A DNA stretch of 64,000 bases from an uncultured Acidimicrobiales bacterium. GTDB taxonomy: Bacteria; Actinomycetota; Acidimicrobiia; Acidimicrobiales; SHLQ01. Both the position numbers and the translations under genes were made by a program. The DNA is taken from the NCBI GenBank assembly GCA_937934655.1, contig CALGZB010000016.1, forward strand, positions 1 through 64,000. Direction: 5' to 3'. A model generated the notes under the pieces. That model was not told where the DNA came from. It saw nothing but the letters and a program-made list of their open reading frames with translations, and did not search any database. Positions 57,157 through 64,000 of this stretch are shown piece after piece; within the stretch, counting starts at the first letter, position 1, and each line of letters opens with the position of its first letter.

Positions 57157-57914
57157 TTGCCCTCCCGCCCTTCTCGTTTGCGTTCCAGCCGATTTACGAC
57201 ATGGCCTCGGGCCAGATCGTTTCGCAGGAGGCACTTGTCCGCGGGCCAGCGGGGGAGTCGGCCTACAGCGTCCTCAGTCAGCTGACGGCGCCGGGTATCT
57301 ATCAGTTCGACGAACGCTTACGAGCGGCGGCAATACGGCTGGCAGCCGAAATTGGTGGGCCAGAGGCGCTGCATCTGAACCTAAATCTGATGCCGCGCTC
57401 GCTCGAAGTGTCGCCGAGTGCCTTGGCGTCGACGCTCGAAACCGCACAGAACTGCGGGCTCTCGCCCGAGTCGATCACGATCGAGATTACCGAGAGCGAG
57501 ATCATCCACGACATCGAAGGCTTCGTCGCTGTAGCGAATGAATACCGCGGCACAGGCATCCAATACGCGATTGATGACTTCGGCGCCGGCTATGCCGGCC
57601 TCTACCTTCTTGCGGAGTTTCAGCCTGATGCGCTGAAACTTGACCGTCAGCTGGTTGCCGGTATCGAACGCGACGGACCTCGACAAGCAATCGTCCGTGG
57701 GGTGCTGCGGACCTGTGAGGATCTCGGTATCGATGTCATCGCTGAAGGCGTCGAGACCGAGGCGGAGTTCTCGTGGTTTCGTAGCGAAGGGGTCGACCTT
57801 TTCCAGGGCTACCTTCTGGCACGTCCTGGGTTCGAACAGCTGCCCGGAGTGGCGATTCCGGGGACCAGCGCCCGTCCTACTCCAGTAGTCGCACAACTAC
57901 CTATGGCGGCCTGA
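57153..57914 (+). CDS. Stand-alone EAL-domain cyclic-di-GMP phosphodiesterase
   Basis: 253 residues, almost only the EAL domain. All catalytic motifs are present: SQEALVRG, LHLNLNLMPRS, SITIEITESEI, YAIDDFGAGYAG, DALKLDRQL, DVIAEGVETEAEFSWFRSEG and VDLFQGYLLA. It should hydrolyse c-di-GMP to pGpG. It is clearly paralogous to the EAL half of the preceding gene (shared RQAIVRG, TC-DLGID and WFRSEGVDLFQG). It has no sensor of its own; the ATG overlaps the BLUF gene stop, so equimolar synthesis and hetero-association with the BLUF protein are plausible. Confidence 0.92.
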   Translation: MIALPPFSFAFQPIYDMASGQIVSQEALVRGPAGESAYSVLSQLTAPGIYQFDERLRAAAIRLAAEIGGPEALHLNLNLMPRSLEVSPSALASTLETAQNCGLSPESITIEITESEIIHDIEGFVAVANEYRGTGIQYAIDDFGAGYAGLYLLAEFQPDALKLDRQLVAGIERDGPRQAIVRGVLRTCEDLGIDVIAEGVETEAEFSWFRSEGVDLFQGYLLARPGFEQLPGVAIPGTSARPTPVVAQLPMAA

Positions 57915-57955
57915 CCAGGCTTGTTTCGGGTCGATCAGACGTCGGTAAAAAAGAG

Positions 57956-58005
57956 GAAACCCCGAGTAGCCTCGCAGCTTGCGCCGCTCAACTCCTCGGG
58001 GTTTC
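57956..58005 (-). terminator. Rho-independent-like terminator facing the minus strand
   Basis: GAAACCCCGAG (57956-57966) pairs with CTCGGGGTTTC (57995-58005), an 11-bp stem. On the minus strand the stem is followed by CTCTTTTTTACC (T6 at 57948-57953 complement), a textbook poly-U tract. It follows the plus-strand EAL gene but its T-run points the other way. Confidence 0.65.
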
Positions 58006-58907
58006 ACATGTGGTCCGAACATACATTCATCCAGCACGACCCGGAATCCTGAAACGTTGTCGCAAGCGACACCGTCTTGATTGTCAACTCCCCGAAGCCT
58101 CGTAGTGCTCTGGGGTAAATCTGAGTCTCACAGCGGGTAAGCGACCTCACCCTCTTGGGAGTCTTGTTCCCGAACTACCCGACGGCAGCTCGTTTCCGAG
58201 ATTCCACTTGGCACAGCTTCGCAACTCATTCATCCACGTTTGTGGACCTTCCCGTCGGTAGGTGCACTCTTGTGAACGTCTGTGTTGTTTCGCTTGGCAT
58301 CCCCGGCGATCTCCGATCTTCCCCATCCGTCGATGGTTCCGTTCACTGATCACGTCGGCGAAACCGATGTGCGAACTGGTAGACCCGCTTCACTCGCCTG
58401 TGTGTGTTGATCTCGCCGAAACAGTGGCACTTCCGAAGAAGGAGCCGAATTTCGGGTTGGTCAGCGCACTCATTTGAGATTGGCTTGTCTGGTCCGATGT
58501 TTTGATCGGCAGCGGGTTCTCGCTCCAGGTGGCTTTGATGCGCTTCTGTTAGCTCGAGCTTGTCCTGACTACCCAGATTGAACCGAAGCTCGCCCCAAGT
58601 AGACGCTTCAAACCGTTGCTTCCGTCTGCGGACCGAAGTCGTTCCGAAGGTTAAACCGTTTGCGTCTCTCGACAACTGCGACTCTTCACCCAACGCACAC
58701 CGAACGTCAAGGTGAAAGCCGATTTCCCCAGGAATTCGGGGGAAATCCCCAGGTTTCGCGTGCTTATACACATGTTCATTCACAGAATGGTGGATGATTC
58801 GGAAATTGTCTTCCTGCTTGCGGGTGGTTCCATGTTCGGCAGGGATCCGGGGCCGCCGGATCGGCTGACCTCCGACTTCGCGCTACCGCTCGGGCCGTCT
58901 GCGTTGC

Positions 58908-58942
58908 TTGCTCCGCTTCGCAAATCGCCGATCCGTCGACCC
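58908..58942. repeat. 35-bp dispersed box, copy 2
   Basis: 33 of 35 bases equal to 54426-54460, same orientation, containing TTGCTCCGCTTCGCAAATCG. Palindrome copy C follows 84 bases downstream. Confidence 0.85.
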
Positions 58943-59026
58943 CGGATTCCTGCTTAGGTGGAGTGTCTCTTTAGCCAGTGAAAACAATGGCCTTGGCGTT
59001 CGGTAGAGACTCGAGGTCGGGAGGGG

Positions 59027-59056
59027 CCTGGAACCAGATGGGGTTTCGGTGCCAGG
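59027..59056. repeat. Dispersed palindrome copy C
   Basis: CCTGGAACC (59027-59035) and GGTGCCAGG (59048-59056) with ATGGGG...TTT in the loop, very similar to copy A at 287-317. Confidence 0.75.
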
Positions 59057-59200
59057 TGTGCAGCGCTCAAATGAACGAAAGGCTTGCGAGTGGGCGACCA
59101 ACAAGATGGGTGTCGTGCCGGAGTGGGCGGAGGCCGAGGTTGAAGCTAGGGGGTCATAGCGGAGCGCAGAGGAAGCGAGCTTGCGAGCGAACGACCAAAG

Positions 59201-60589
59201 TTACAGCTCGAACTTTTGGTACCCGACTGCGAATGCGTAGACGGCGTTTACGTAGCTGTCGTGGTGGTTGTACGCGAAGTAGCCGCGGCGTAGGCCTTCG
59301 ACTGTTGTCACGTTGCCTGCGGTCCGGCAGAGGTAGTGGGCGGCGGAGAGGGCTGCGTCGTAGAGATTGTGGGGGTTTGCGTCGCCGTTGCCATCGCCAT
59401 CGAGTCCGTTGCCTGCCCAGGTCGACGGGATGAACTGCATGGGGCCGACGGCCCGGTCGAAGATGGGGTCGCGGTCGAGGAGTCCGCCGTCGGTGTCGGT
59501 GATGACCGCAGTGGCCGAGTCTCCGTTGAGCGGAATGCCAATGATCTCTGGGGTCACGAGGCCATCGGAGGCGACTGAACTTGGGTTGGGGGTTCCGTTG
59601 TAGGTGCCGTGTCGGCTCTCTACCCGGCCGATGCCGGCGAGCATCCACCACTGCACGCCGCAGCCGGGATGGATCTCTTCGCTTGCGATCGCGGCGCTGT
59701 TGTACGCATCGAGGACCACAACGTCGAATTCGAGCTCGGGTATGTAGGCGAGGCGTCGGTTGTCGCGCACCGCAGCCTCGAGCTCGGGAATCTTGGTGGA
59801 CGATTCGAAGAGGGCGATGCTCCAGTCCTCGATGTCGTTTTGTGTTGTTGTAACGGTGAGGGCGACCTGGGCGAGTCGTTTCTCGTCGCTGTCTTGTTCC
59901 GTGTCGAGTTTGGCTAGCGATGCTTCGAGCGTTCCCCGGTTCTCGATCTGGACCTCGCCGGCTTCTTCGACGAGCTGAAATGACCGTCCGGCATCGCGCA
60001 TGACGTCGGGGTCGAGGCCCTGAAGCTGGGTGTGGGCGTCGGTGGTTCCCGATGACACGTATTCGCGAACGGCCATGGCCCGAAGGTGATTCTCTATTCG
60101 GTCGAGTTCGCGGACGAGAGTTCGTCGCTCTCGGCGCCGTTCGGTGAGGCGTTCTCGGATGCGGGTCTTGTCGGCCTGCAGCCCAACGAGTTCATCCTTT
60201 GAGGAGCCGAGGGAGTCGCGGGCCTCGGCGATGAGGCGAAGCTGGTTGAGGTAGGACTCTATTGCTGCGTCGTACTCGGGGCTGGTGGCGGCCACCCTGT
60301 CGACACCGGGGCTGAGGTTGGGGTCGGGGATGAGATCGCCAATTTCGACATCGGCGAGTTGCTCGAGTGTGAGTTGCTCTGGTCGGACGGCAATCTCTTC
60401 GCTTGTTTCGCCACTTGTTTCGCCGTCAGGGGTTTCCTGGGCCAACGCGTGGGTGGCGCTCGCGGTGAGGCTCGATGCGATGAGGGCGAGTGCGAGCACA
60501 CAGGCGGCTGCAAGGCGGTATACGCCCGAGATTCGCGCTGGAGGGGCCAGGCGATGGGGGCAAGAGAAGTTGGGTCGACCGAAGGACAC
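59201..60589 (-). CDS. Secreted SLT-type lytic murein transglycosylase with coiled coil
   Basis: 462 residues from GTG 60589. Signal peptide LAAACVLALALIASSLTASA. A helical coiled-coil region (about 90-270, ESYLNQLRLIAEARDSLGSS and on) is followed by a transglycosylase domain: VQWWMLAGIGRVESRHGTYN with the catalytic Glu, AVGPMQFIPSTWAGNGLDGD, NPHNLYDAALSAAHYLC and a final YFAYNHHDSYVNAVYAFA. It cleaves glycan strands of peptidoglycan to 1,6-anhydro products outside the cell. The coiled coil resembles that of the M23 peptidase at 9295 in type, not in sequence. Confidence 0.9.
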   Translation of the reverse strand: MSFGRPNFSCPHRLAPPARISGVYRLAAACVLALALIASSLTASATHALAQETPDGETSGETSEEIAVRPEQLTLEQLADVEIGDLIPDPNLSPGVDRVAATSPEYDAAIESYLNQLRLIAEARDSLGSSKDELVGLQADKTRIRERLTERRRERRTLVRELDRIENHLRAMAVREYVSSGTTDAHTQLQGLDPDVMRDAGRSFQLVEEAGEVQIENRGTLEASLAKLDTEQDSDEKRLAQVALTVTTTQNDIEDWSIALFESSTKIPELEAAVRDNRRLAYIPELEFDVVVLDAYNSAAIASEEIHPGCGVQWWMLAGIGRVESRHGTYNGTPNPSSVASDGLVTPEIIGIPLNGDSATAVITDTDGGLLDRDPIFDRAVGPMQFIPSTWAGNGLDGDGNGDANPHNLYDAALSAAHYLCRTAGNVTTVEGLRRGYFAYNHHDSYVNAVYAFAVGYQKFEL

Positions 60590-60645
60590 CGATATCTATC
60601 GGCGCCGATCCCGCAGAACGAAGGGTCAGAAGTGGCGAATCTGGG

Positions 60646-61431
60646 TCATTCGGACCAAGCATCTCGTGCAATAAGAACATCTTTCAGTACTTGTGGTTGG
60701 TCGGTCATTACGCCGTCGACACCGATATCGAGCAGGCGCTGCATGTCGCCTGGGTCATCAATCGTCCATACGTGAACCTGAAGGCCGAGCTCGTGGGACT
60801 TGGCGACGAATCGTTCATCGGTGATCGGAACCAGGCCGGACTTCACGGGGACCTGAGCGGCGCCGGCACTCAGGAACCCACCTGGTTCGGCGAGGGCCGG
60901 ACTCGGGGTGCCCATCGACGCTGCACGAAGTGCGAGAATGCCGAGCGGTCCGAGAGACGTGCAGAGGTTGGGGCCGAGAAGGTCGCGAATGGTCTTCAGG
61001 CGAAAATCCGAGAAAGCCCCTACGCAGACTCGGTCGATTGCGCCGGTCTCGGTGATGAGCTTGGCAAGCGGCGCAATGCTCTCTTTGGCTTTGATGTCGA
61101 TGTTAAAGCGGGCCTCGGGGAAACTGGCGAACAAGTCGGCCATGAGCGGGATGGGTTCGCTTCCATCGATCCGTGCCGTCGACACCTCTGCCCATGACAG
61201 TTCACTGATTTTGCCGCTCTTGTCGGTGACGCGATCGAGCGAATCGTCGTGAAACGCTACGAGCACGCCGTCGCTCGTCGCGTGCACATCGGTTTCAAGG
61301 TACCGGTAGCCCAGGTCCACGGCGTTTTGGAATGCAGGCATCGTGTTCTCGGGATGTTCGCTTGTTCCTCCGCGGTGTGCGAAAGGAATTGGCGTTTCAA
61401 ATTCTAAGTAGGGAAAGCGGCCCGATGGCAT
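60646..61431 (-). CDS. Glycerophosphodiester phosphodiesterase (GDPD family)
   Basis: 261 residues. The TIM-barrel start PIPFAHRGGTSEHPENTMPA (catalytic His, Glu and Asn), YLETDVHATSDGVLVAFHDD (metal Glu, Asp and second His), then SLDRVTDKSGKISELSW. The C-terminal HVWTIDDPGDMQRLLDIGVD then GVMTDQPQVL is diagnostic. It releases glycerol 3-phosphate from glycerophosphodiesters. No signal peptide, so it is probably cytoplasmic. Confidence 0.93.
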   Translation of the reverse strand: MPSGRFPYLEFETPIPFAHRGGTSEHPENTMPAFQNAVDLGYRYLETDVHATSDGVLVAFHDDSLDRVTDKSGKISELSWAEVSTARIDGSEPIPLMADLFASFPEARFNIDIKAKESIAPLAKLITETGAIDRVCVGAFSDFRLKTIRDLLGPNLCTSLGPLGILALRAASMGTPSPALAEPGGFLSAGAAQVPVKSGLVPITDERFVAKSHELGLQVHVWTIDDPGDMQRLLDIGVDGVMTDQPQVLKDVLIARDAWSE

Positions 61432-61452
61432 TGATGAATCCGTGGTTGGAGG

Positions 61453-61491
61453 GTGGCAGGGGAGAGTGGCAGGGGACAGTGGCAGAGGAGA
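61453..61491. repeat. 13-bp tandem repeat x3
   Basis: GTGGCAGGGGAGA, GTGGCAGGGGACA, GTGGCAGAGGAGA in tandem in the divergent spacer between the GDPD and SirB1-like genes. Confidence 0.88.
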
Positions 61492-61549
61492 AGAGGAGAG
61501 TTGAAGCGGTCGTCAGAAAGCTAGCGGGATTGGGCAAGCTCAGGTCGTT

Positions 61550-62380
61550 TTGCTTACCTCAACTCCCGCCAAGCGGGATACGTTTGACGGCGTGCCCGCA
61601 TCAATCACCGAGCAGTTCGCTCAATTGGTCGAACAGGAAGAATCGGCGCTCGAGCTGGATCGAGCAATGGTGCTTATCGCGGCCCACGAGCGGCCTGAGC
61701 TCGACATCGACGTCGAGTTGCAACGGCTCGACACCTTGGCCGAACGCTGCTCGGCTCCGACGCTTGATGCCGTAAGTCGCCAGCTTTTTCAGTTTGAAGG
61801 TTTTGTCGGCAACGCCATGTCGTATTACGACGCCGACAACTCGCTTCTCGACCAGGTGCTCGAACGTCGCATGGGTATACCAATCAGCCTGTCGGTGCTC
61901 GCGATCGAGGTTGGTCGACGGCTCGGAGTCCCGATGGCCCCAGTAGGTATGCCTGGCCACTTTCTCGTGCGAGACCGGGTCCTCGATGACGTCTTTCTCG
62001 ACCCGTTCCACGGTGGAGCGATTCTCAGTGCGGCGCAGTGCCGGCGTTTCTTTCACACGATGCATGGTCCGCAGGCCCCTTGGGTCGACGAGTACCTCGA
62101 CCCCATCGACAAACGAGCCGTTCTGTTTCGCACGCTCAACAATCTGCGAGCGATATCGAATAACTCTGGCGCCATCGATCGCGAAATTTGGGTGCTTCGG
62201 CTTATGAGCCGGATCCCTGGAATGCGCCATGAACCGGCGGGCGCTCTCGTTGACCTTCTGGTGCAGCGGGGGCGCTACGACGATGCCGCCGATGAACTCG
62301 ACGTCCTAGCCGCTGCCGTTCCACAGATGGCCGAACAGGCGCAAAATCAGGCAATCGCACTCCGCTCACGCCTCAACTAG
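61550..62380 (+). CDS. SirB1-like protein (transglutaminase-like fold, UPF0162)
   Basis: 276 residues from TTG 61550; GTG 61592 is an alternative and neither has a clear ribosome site. Family blocks: QFEGFVGNAMSYYDADNSLL, QVLERRMGIPISLSVLAIEV, RRLGVPMAPVGMPGHFLVRD and DPFHGGAILS. The C-terminus has helical TPR-like segments (GRYDDAADELDVLAAAVPQM). The Cys of true transglutaminases is not obvious in the SL-S region, as usual for this family. Function in actinobacteria unknown. Confidence 0.85.
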   Translation: MLTSTPAKRDTFDGVPASITEQFAQLVEQEESALELDRAMVLIAAHERPELDIDVELQRLDTLAERCSAPTLDAVSRQLFQFEGFVGNAMSYYDADNSLLDQVLERRMGIPISLSVLAIEVGRRLGVPMAPVGMPGHFLVRDRVLDDVFLDPFHGGAILSAAQCRRFFHTMHGPQAPWVDEYLDPIDKRAVLFRTLNNLRAISNNSGAIDREIWVLRLMSRIPGMRHEPAGALVDLLVQRGRYDDAADELDVLAAAVPQMAEQAQNQAIALRSRLN

Positions 62381-62393
62381 ATACTTCATCATC

Positions 62394-62447
62394 AAAAAGT
62401 ATTGGCTCTCCAAAAAGTATTGGCTCTCCAAGAAGTATTGGCTCTCC
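62394..62447. repeat. 18-bp tandem repeat x3 upstream of the flavin reductase gene
   Basis: AAAAAGTATTGGCTCTCC at 62394-62411 and 62412-62429, and AAGAAGTATTGGCTCTCC at 62430-62447. The array ends 19 bases before ATG 62467, immediately upstream of the AAGAAGG ribosome site. ATACTT at 62381-62386 is inverted to the AAGTAT of the first unit. Confidence 0.92.
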
Positions 62448-62466
62448 AACCAAGAAGGTTCAAACA

Positions 62467-63051
62467 ATGATCGATCGCGAACTCAAGCGAAGCCTTGGGC
62501 AGATGATGCATGGGGTGCAGGTGGTCGGTGCCAGCCACGACGGCGTGTCGCGGGCATACTGCTCGCATTGGGTGTCGCAGGTTTCGTTCGAAGAGCCCAT
62601 CGTTATGGCTTCGGTATCGCCGAAACACGACACGTATCCGCTTCTCGACGCGTCGGGTCGCTTTTCGGTGTCGATCATGGGTGCCGACCAGGTAGAGGCG
62701 GCACAGTACTTCTCCTACCCGGGCCGGAAATTCCGTTACCTGGCGCCGGAATTTCTCGATGAAGTCAACGGATTGCCCCGAGTCATCGACTGCATTGCGT
62801 GGCTTGAGTGCGAGGTAATCGACCGGATCGACAAGTACGACCATGAGTTGTTCTTCGCAAAGGTCGTCAATACCGAAGCCGGTCGGTTGAAGTTCCCTCC
62901 CCTTCTGTACTCGTCGCGTCTTGGTTGGAGGGCGTCCGGCGACAAAGCCCGCGAGCCGGGAACTTCAGTTCGTGACGGGCTGCTCGCTCGTCTTGAGGCG
63001 CTTGATAACGCGGAGCAGCAAAACGACCCTCCGCTGGCTGACGAGACATAA
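62467..63051 (+). CDS. Flavin-reductase-like FMN-binding protein
   Basis: 194 residues starting MIDRELKRSLGQMMHGVQVV. Split-barrel FMN-binding features: the N-terminal GVQVVGASHDGVSRAYCSHW then VSQVSFEEPIVMASVSPKHD and FSVSIMGADQVEAAQYFS. DCIAWLECEVIDRIDKYDHE LFFA is the second half-barrel. Such proteins reduce free flavin with NAD(P)H for a partner monooxygenase, or act as FMN oxidoreductases. No monooxygenase is adjacent. AAGAAGG lies 9 bases before the ATG. Confidence 0.85.
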   Translation: MIDRELKRSLGQMMHGVQVVGASHDGVSRAYCSHWVSQVSFEEPIVMASVSPKHDTYPLLDASGRFSVSIMGADQVEAAQYFSYPGRKFRYLAPEFLDEVNGLPRVIDCIAWLECEVIDRIDKYDHELFFAKVVNTEAGRLKFPPLLYSSRLGWRASGDKAREPGTSVRDGLLARLEALDNAEQQNDPPLADET

Positions 63052-63123
63052 GACCAGCGGAAATAGCTGCATTTCCCTGAAAATCTCCGCACTCCGCGTG
63101 TTCGGGTGACTACGCTTAGGGCC

Positions 63124-64000
63124 GTGAAAAGACGAACGAAAATAATAGCAACTATGGGTCCTGCCTGCGACGACGAGGTCGTCCTGAAGGGCATGATCGA
63201 GGCCGGCATGGATGTCGCCCGAATCAACATGTCCCACGGCTCCATCGAAGAAGGTCTCGAACGTTTCCATCGGGTTCGACGGCTCAGCGAAGAGTGCGGC
63301 CGCCGAGTCGGTATTCTGGTCGACCTTCCTGGCCCCAAGGTTCGCTGCGCCACCTTTGGTGATGAGTACGTGCGCCTCGTACCCGGTTCCACGGTCGAAT
63401 TGCGGGTCGGGAACGAAACGTCAACGGCCGAGATCATCGAGGTCAACTACGAGGGGCTTGTTACCGACGTGCAGATTGGCGACCGCCTGAACATGGGCGA
63501 CGGCCGAGCCATCCTTGAGATCACCGAAAAACAACCCGACAAGCTCCTTGCCAATGTCGCTCACGGCGGAAAGATCTCGGGCCGGCCGGGTATTCACGTG
63601 CCGTCCGATCGACTGCGCATCAGCACGCCTACCCCTGAGGATCTTGTGATCCTCGATGCGTTTGTCGCGGTGGGTGTCGACATGGTCGCGCTCTCGTTCG
63701 TTCGGTCGGCTCATGAGGTACGTCGGGTCGGTACCGAACCACATCCTCGTGGCCCATTGATCGTCGCCAAGATCGAAACTCGCGCTGCTGTCGAGAACCT
63801 TGAAGGCATCATCGAAGCATCGGGCGCCGTCATGGTTGCCCGTGGCGACTTGGGTAACGAGCTTCCGCTTGAAGACCTCCCGGTTCTACAAAAAGAGATC
63901 ATCTCCAAGTGCATCGCTCTTGGCCGTCCGGCGATTACCGCCACGCAGATGCTCGAGTCGATGATCGAATCACCAGCGCCAACCCGCGCCGAGACCTCCG
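63124..64000 (+). CDS. pyk: Pyruvate kinase, N-terminal part (cut by window edge)
   Basis: 292 codons visible from GTG 63124; the frame is still open at the window end, so about 60% of a typical 470-residue enzyme is present. Motifs: RRTKIIATMGPACDDEVVLK, DVARINMSHGS (ADP site Arg and Asn), ILVDLPGPKVRCA (the B-domain border), then DMVALSFVRSAHEVRRV, LIVAKIETRAAVENLEGIIE (catalytic Lys and metal Glu), MVARGDLGNELPLED and PAITATQMLESMIESPAPTR. It makes ATP and pyruvate from phosphoenolpyruvate in glycolysis. Confidence 0.95.
   Translation, partial: MKRRTKIIATMGPACDDEVVLKGMIEAGMDVARINMSHGSIEEGLERFHRVRRLSEECGRRVGILVDLPGPKVRCATFGDEYVRLVPGSTVELRVGNETSTAEIIEVNYEGLVTDVQIGDRLNMGDGRAILEITEKQPDKLLANVAHGGKISGRPGIHVPSDRLRISTPTPEDLVILDAFVAVGVDMVALSFVRSAHEVRRVGTEPHPRGPLIVAKIETRAAVENLEGIIEASGAVMVARGDLGNELPLEDLPVLQKEIISKCIALGRPAITATQMLESMIESPAPTRAETS

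Larger units (their letters stand above)
57915..59200. other. 1.3-kb stretch without a convincing gene
   Basis: No protein family is visible in any frame. The sequence looks less GC-rich than its neighbours. A minus-strand frame of 146 codons (58343-58783, starting MNEHVYKHAKPGDF) followed by a 68-codon frame (58147-58353) is possible but unconvincing. A stem with a T6 run on the minus strand (57956-58005) could end a minus-strand transcript from this stretch, either an RNA or a decayed gene. The distal part holds one 35-bp dispersed box and one palindrome copy. Confidence 0.5.

Noticed and set aside
58343-58783. 146-codon minus-strand frame
   Set aside because: No family similarity recognised and no clear ribosome site; left as a possibility within the gene-poor stretch.
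57950-58850. RNase P RNA, tmRNA or SRP RNA in the gene-poor stretch
   Set aside because: None of the conserved sequence blocks of these RNAs is visible on either strand.
62394-62447. Repeat array considered as a CRISPR
   Set aside because: Units are in direct tandem with no spacers and no cas genes; the same holds for the arrays at 16876, 38111 and 61453.

Overview
The window is chromosomal DNA from a high-GC actinobacterium. It is roughly 60% GC by eye, has frequent GTG and TTG starts, and is gene-dense with short or overlapping junctions. It combines a DivIVA-type polar growth protein, LytR-CpsA-Psr and M23/SLT wall enzymes, a large AftD-like arabinofuranosyltransferase, menaquinone synthesis (MenB), a membrane pyrophosphatase and a conservon-type sensor kinase. 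An aquatic member of the class Acidimicrobiia is the best guess. This is inference from gene content, because there is no rRNA in the window. I see no tRNA, rRNA or CRISPR array.

Layout. 1-280: 3' end of an IS30-type transposase. 336-6738 (minus): a six-gene run, read as dgcN, dgcA, phosphotransferase, menB, DUF2510 membrane protein, lipid kinase. 7.0-11.4 kb: wall and growth genes (two M23 peptidases, an LCP ligase, DivIVA). 11.5-13.5 kb: pseudouridine catabolism (psuK, psuG). 13.5-16.9 kb: ABC1 kinase, J-domain protein, degenerate GGDEF protein, an orphan. 17.0-24.5 kb: pyrophosphatase hppA, 5-formyl-THF cyclo-ligase, and a trkA-trkH-trkH potassium operon. 24.5-27.5 kb (minus): M18 aminopeptidase and a hipBA toxin-antitoxin pair. 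27.6-34.1 kb: gltBD glutamate synthase behind a long, foldable leader. 34.2-37.2 kb: a large sensor kinase with an acidic repetitive tail. 37.2-53.7 kb: a surface-glycan region (glycosyltransferases, two acyltransferases, SGNH proteins, AftD-like protein, UDP-galactopyranose-mutase-like flavoprotein). 53.7-59.2 kb: accessory island with small genes, dispersed repeats, an SDR, a BLUF photoreceptor protein coupled to an EAL phosphodiesterase, and a 1.3-kb stretch with no convincing gene. 59.2-64.0 kb: lytic transglycosylase, GDPD phosphodiesterase, SirB1-like protein, flavin reductase and the start of pyruvate kinase.

Two themes stand out. First, cyclic-di-GMP: a blue-light BLUF domain with a complete flavin-site residue set is fused to an EAL domain that has lost its catalytic residues. 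This gene overlaps, by ATGA, a paralogous EAL gene whose motifs are intact. A separate degenerate GGDEF protein lies at 15.6 kb. Second, envelope growth: a 41.6-53.7 kb minus-strand glycan cluster plus several peptidoglycan enzymes and DivIVA.

The window also holds many short tandem repeats, coding and non-coding. A two-part dispersed repeat (a 35-bp box followed by a CCTGG...CCAGG palindrome) occurs on both sides of the SDR/BLUF/EAL block, and the palindrome alone occurs next to the IS30 fragment.
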